In this document: positions 61,574 through 64,000 of the stretch, piece by piece
Position numbering within the stretch: position 1 is the stretch's first letter
Layout of the letters: every line of letters begins with the position of its first letter
Source: Chamaelirium japonicum
Taxonomy: Eukaryota; Streptophyta; Magnoliopsida; Liliales; Melanthiaceae
Assembly: GCA_947650365.1 (NCBI GenBank)
Contig: OX393550.1
Coordinates: 101,892,343-101,956,342, forward strand
Length of the DNA stretch: 64,000 nt
Direction of reading: 5' to 3'
Notes under the pieces: generated by a model
What the model saw: the letters and a program-made list of their open reading frames with translations, nothing else
Told to the model about the DNA's origin: nothing
Databases searched by the model: none
Translations under genes and position numbers: made by a program

Positions 61574-61599
61574 TAAGTTGTTTTGCATCAAAAGTGGGA

Positions 61600-61720
61600 T
61601 CCATTGCAAGCAGAGCTAGCTTTCCCAAGAGGTCTTGGCTCGACTCGCTGTATGGGATTCGGGCCAAAGTTAGGGCTTGGCCAAAACCCGGTCGAAGTCA
61701 AGTTCGAATCCTTAGCATGG
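61600..61720 (+). repeat. tRNA-like SINE fragment
   Basis: GAGCTAGCTTTCCCAAGAGG followed by GTCAAGTTCGAATCC (B-box-like), with a T-rich stretch after it, resembles a decayed SINE. Related to the fragment at 44,938. Confidence 0.35.
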
Positions 61721-62031
61721 TCTACACATAAGTGGATTTTTTCGTTTCGGTTTTTTTTTTAGGGAGACTTAGTCTTAAGTCTTTTTAGTAGATGCTATAT
61801 TAGCTAAAGGACATACACTATTTCAATATTGCACCAAGTCCCTCCCAAAACAACATGTGGTGTAGTAAGTCCCTCATCTTTCTTTTACTCTCTCAATGAT
61901 GAAACCACCCCTCTATCAAAGCGTATATATTCTTCTATAACAAGAGTATATATTCGTCGGTTGACATAGTGCATGTAGCGGTTGCTACAATGATTTTACT
62001 GTAGCAACTAAAGTGAAATCACAGTAGCAAC
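61721..62031. other. Unassigned AT-rich DNA
   Basis: No coding or repeat hallmark seen. Two near-copies of TGTAGCAACT/CAGTAGCAACC occur at 62,000-62,030. Confidence 0.4.
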
Positions 62032-64000
62032 CTGTCACGCCCCAGAAATCTGAAACTGATCCCTGGGTGTGAAGTGAGAAAAACCAAGGGTTTTAGGGTT
62101 TGGTCGCCTAATTACACCAATTAGGATTTCTCACAGGACTGCAGCTCTCTCCTAAATGAAGAAGGAGGAGAAGGAAACAAGGGGTATTTTAAAACTGGAT
62201 TTTTTTGTGAAAATATTTTTTTTTTAATTTAAAGGAATGTAGAGAGATAAAGTTCTTGTCGACAGAGATATAACTAAGCTCGACTTTCAAAAGGCTATCC
62301 CTCAGTATGAGCGGCATATCGGAGCCACTACATACCGACATGGGTCCCTCTAAAGAAGCACGAGGCTCAAGCCTCCGACGGCAAGTAAGGAATCTCACCC
62401 ACTCTTTGACACTCAGTACACTGGTTTAGAGGTCCTATCTAGAGGGCTAATCCATTAAGTTAATTATTTTTTTATATATTTCCATTGTGATCTATCCTAG
62501 GCTTGGGGCCTTGAGGAGAGGCCCACCCAAAATAATTCAGCTGGATCATTGTCACTAAGTATCACAAAATACTAAAACTAGATAGCTCTAATATTAATCC
62601 AATTGATTATTTTTCCAGAATAAGGAAAGACTACAAGACGACCAACTGAAGACATGACACTACTGCAACCCTAACTCTGCCTCGAGCCTCCCATTGCTAC
62701 TTCTGAACCTCCGAACCTGCAAGAGAGTCTACTCGTGGGAAAGAGTAGCCCCCAATGAAAAATTAGAAGATTAGCCAAATTAATGGCTAGTGACATCCTA
62801 ATAGTCTTTAATAATATGAGACAACCGAGCTAAGTGAATTAAATTTATTAGACATATTATATAATATTAATATTTACAGAAGAATAACCTAATCCTACCA
62901 GTAGTTTATTTTCTCATGCAATACCTACTGTCACTAGGTTATCTAACATAAAGTTCATTCAATATTCTGCAGTATTAATGAAACAAATAAAATGACCATC
63001 TAAATGTCACTAGATTATCACGCTCTACCATTCCATAATCTAACATTAAGATTCCATAGTTGGTAATTAAAACATCTATTCTAATGTGAACCCCGGATAT
63101 TTTGTTCATCCAGCCCCCGGTCGGACATTACTATAAGGCCTTTTATTTCGATGTAGAGGGTCAACTCTCTCGCCGCGCATACTCCGACACCATGTGCACA
63201 GTCACCCATTTGATCATAAGGGGTTTTTCGTCTTTCACGGTGGAGCTCTACCGCCCAACTTGCTTTCTTTAGGGTCTTCAACTACCCCGAGACAAGAATT
63301 GCTAGGTCAATCCCTACTCGAGGGCACCTCCTATTGACTTTACCATAATCCTTACCCGTGACCCCTTAGCCTACTGACCTTCAGCTGTGCGCGCAGGGTG
63401 GTTCACAGCCCTTGCGCGCACGGGATCCCAATGTTCTTACAAGACAGATTATCAATTTCATCCATTTTAACAAAGTATTAAATGCTCAACACAGTAAATA
63501 ATTGTTTTTACATATATATACTTAAACAGATAAAAAAAATTTTACATATGATGACTAATGATTTCAAACAGTTTAACCCTGGCTCCGCACTACTCTCGCA
63601 ACCCGTGACAAGCTACAGCTAAAGGTCACATCGCTCTTAAAGCGATGGGACCTACACTCCCCCAAAACCAATGTATTAGGTTGCCACTCCTTTTAGTAGG
63701 ATAGGTCCCGATAATCATTATTTAATCAAATTATATTTTTATTTAAGGGAATACCTAATTACAGTATCTATGCAATAATTGTGATTATTTTATTAATATT
63801 TTAAAGCATGCTTATTTTATTAATATTTTAAAGCATGCGTCGCCGGACTCGCTACTTCGTATGCAAGGAGGGGTCCATGTGACCACATGCGGTGATGTCC
63901 GGCGGGACCCGCATGCAGTAGACACCTACCCTAGTTGTTCTCATTTCCCACTATCAAAGACCACGACAAGGGAAGTAGATGTCACCTGGTTGATAAACAC
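62032..64000. mobile_element. Possible LTR-element fragment at the right edge
   Basis: TGTCACGCCCCAGAAATCTG at 62,032 resembles the start of many plant gypsy LTRs (TGTCACGCCCC...), and the following sequence has no coding. The rest (63,090-63,430) is GC-richer non-coding DNA of the kind seen in long LTRs. A 26-bp tandem duplication (TATTTTATTAATATTTTAAA) lies at 63,786-63,838. No second LTR or primer-binding site is within the window. Confidence 0.3.

Overview
The window is nuclear DNA of a flowering plant. It has spliced protein genes with GT-AG introns of 100 bp to 9 kb. The three recognisable host genes have close plant relatives: KDO-8-phosphate synthase, mitochondrial ribosomal protein L14 and inositol transporter 2. 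Most of the rest is plant-type repeat: LTR retrotransposons, hAT, Mutator-like and Harbinger-like MITEs, Helitron-like elements and very long CT/GA microsatellites. The lineage within angiosperms cannot be fixed from this sequence. I saw no tRNA, rRNA, CRISPR or bacterial-type operon.

Left third (1-17,990): one KDO-8-phosphate synthase gene (KDSA) on the minus strand. Seven exons lie between 825 and 16,686, and the 3' end runs off the left edge. Its introns hold a young LTR element (1,025-3,380) with a perfect 5-bp target duplication, and a ~4-kb array of a ~27-bp dyad-containing repeat (6,550-10,528). The array contains three 117-bp modules that are each an uninterrupted 38-codon reading frame. 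A DNA element interrupts the array, and a large foldback element lies nearer the 5' end. The gene's 5' flank holds a compound CT minisatellite.

Middle (17,990-38,500): two degraded Ty3/gypsy-type fossils lie tail to tail and abut near 23,062. The left one is on the plus strand, has gag only and long LTRs with internal tandem repeats. The right one is on the minus strand, with gag, protease and RT remnants and one LTR. To their right are MITEs, some nested, a gamma-COP pseudogene scrap at about 35.7 kb and a 465-bp tandem duplication. I found no intact gene between 17.99 and 38.5 kb.

Gene pair (38,555-49,707): HLL/HLP-type mitochondrial L14 (plus strand, three exons, the first tentative) and INT2 (minus strand, six exons, complete 574-residue product) converge. 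L14 would work in the mitochondrial large ribosomal subunit. INT2 would be a 12-helix H+/myo-inositol symporter. I see no functional link between these genes beyond adjacency. Their introns are full of MITEs, including a hAT MITE nested in another hAT MITE, both with 8-bp target duplications.

Right third (49,700-64,000): INT2 upstream DNA, a 5-kb cluster of Helitron-like units partly duplicated as blocks (52.2-57.5 kb), a foldback element inside a TA microsatellite, a compound CT minisatellite, and a hAT element rich in GGGTCGGGT-like words. A 2.1-kb Harbinger-type element follows whose interior is almost wholly a degenerate TCTCTATAATATTT minisatellite, and then a possible LTR fragment at the right edge. 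No gene was found there.
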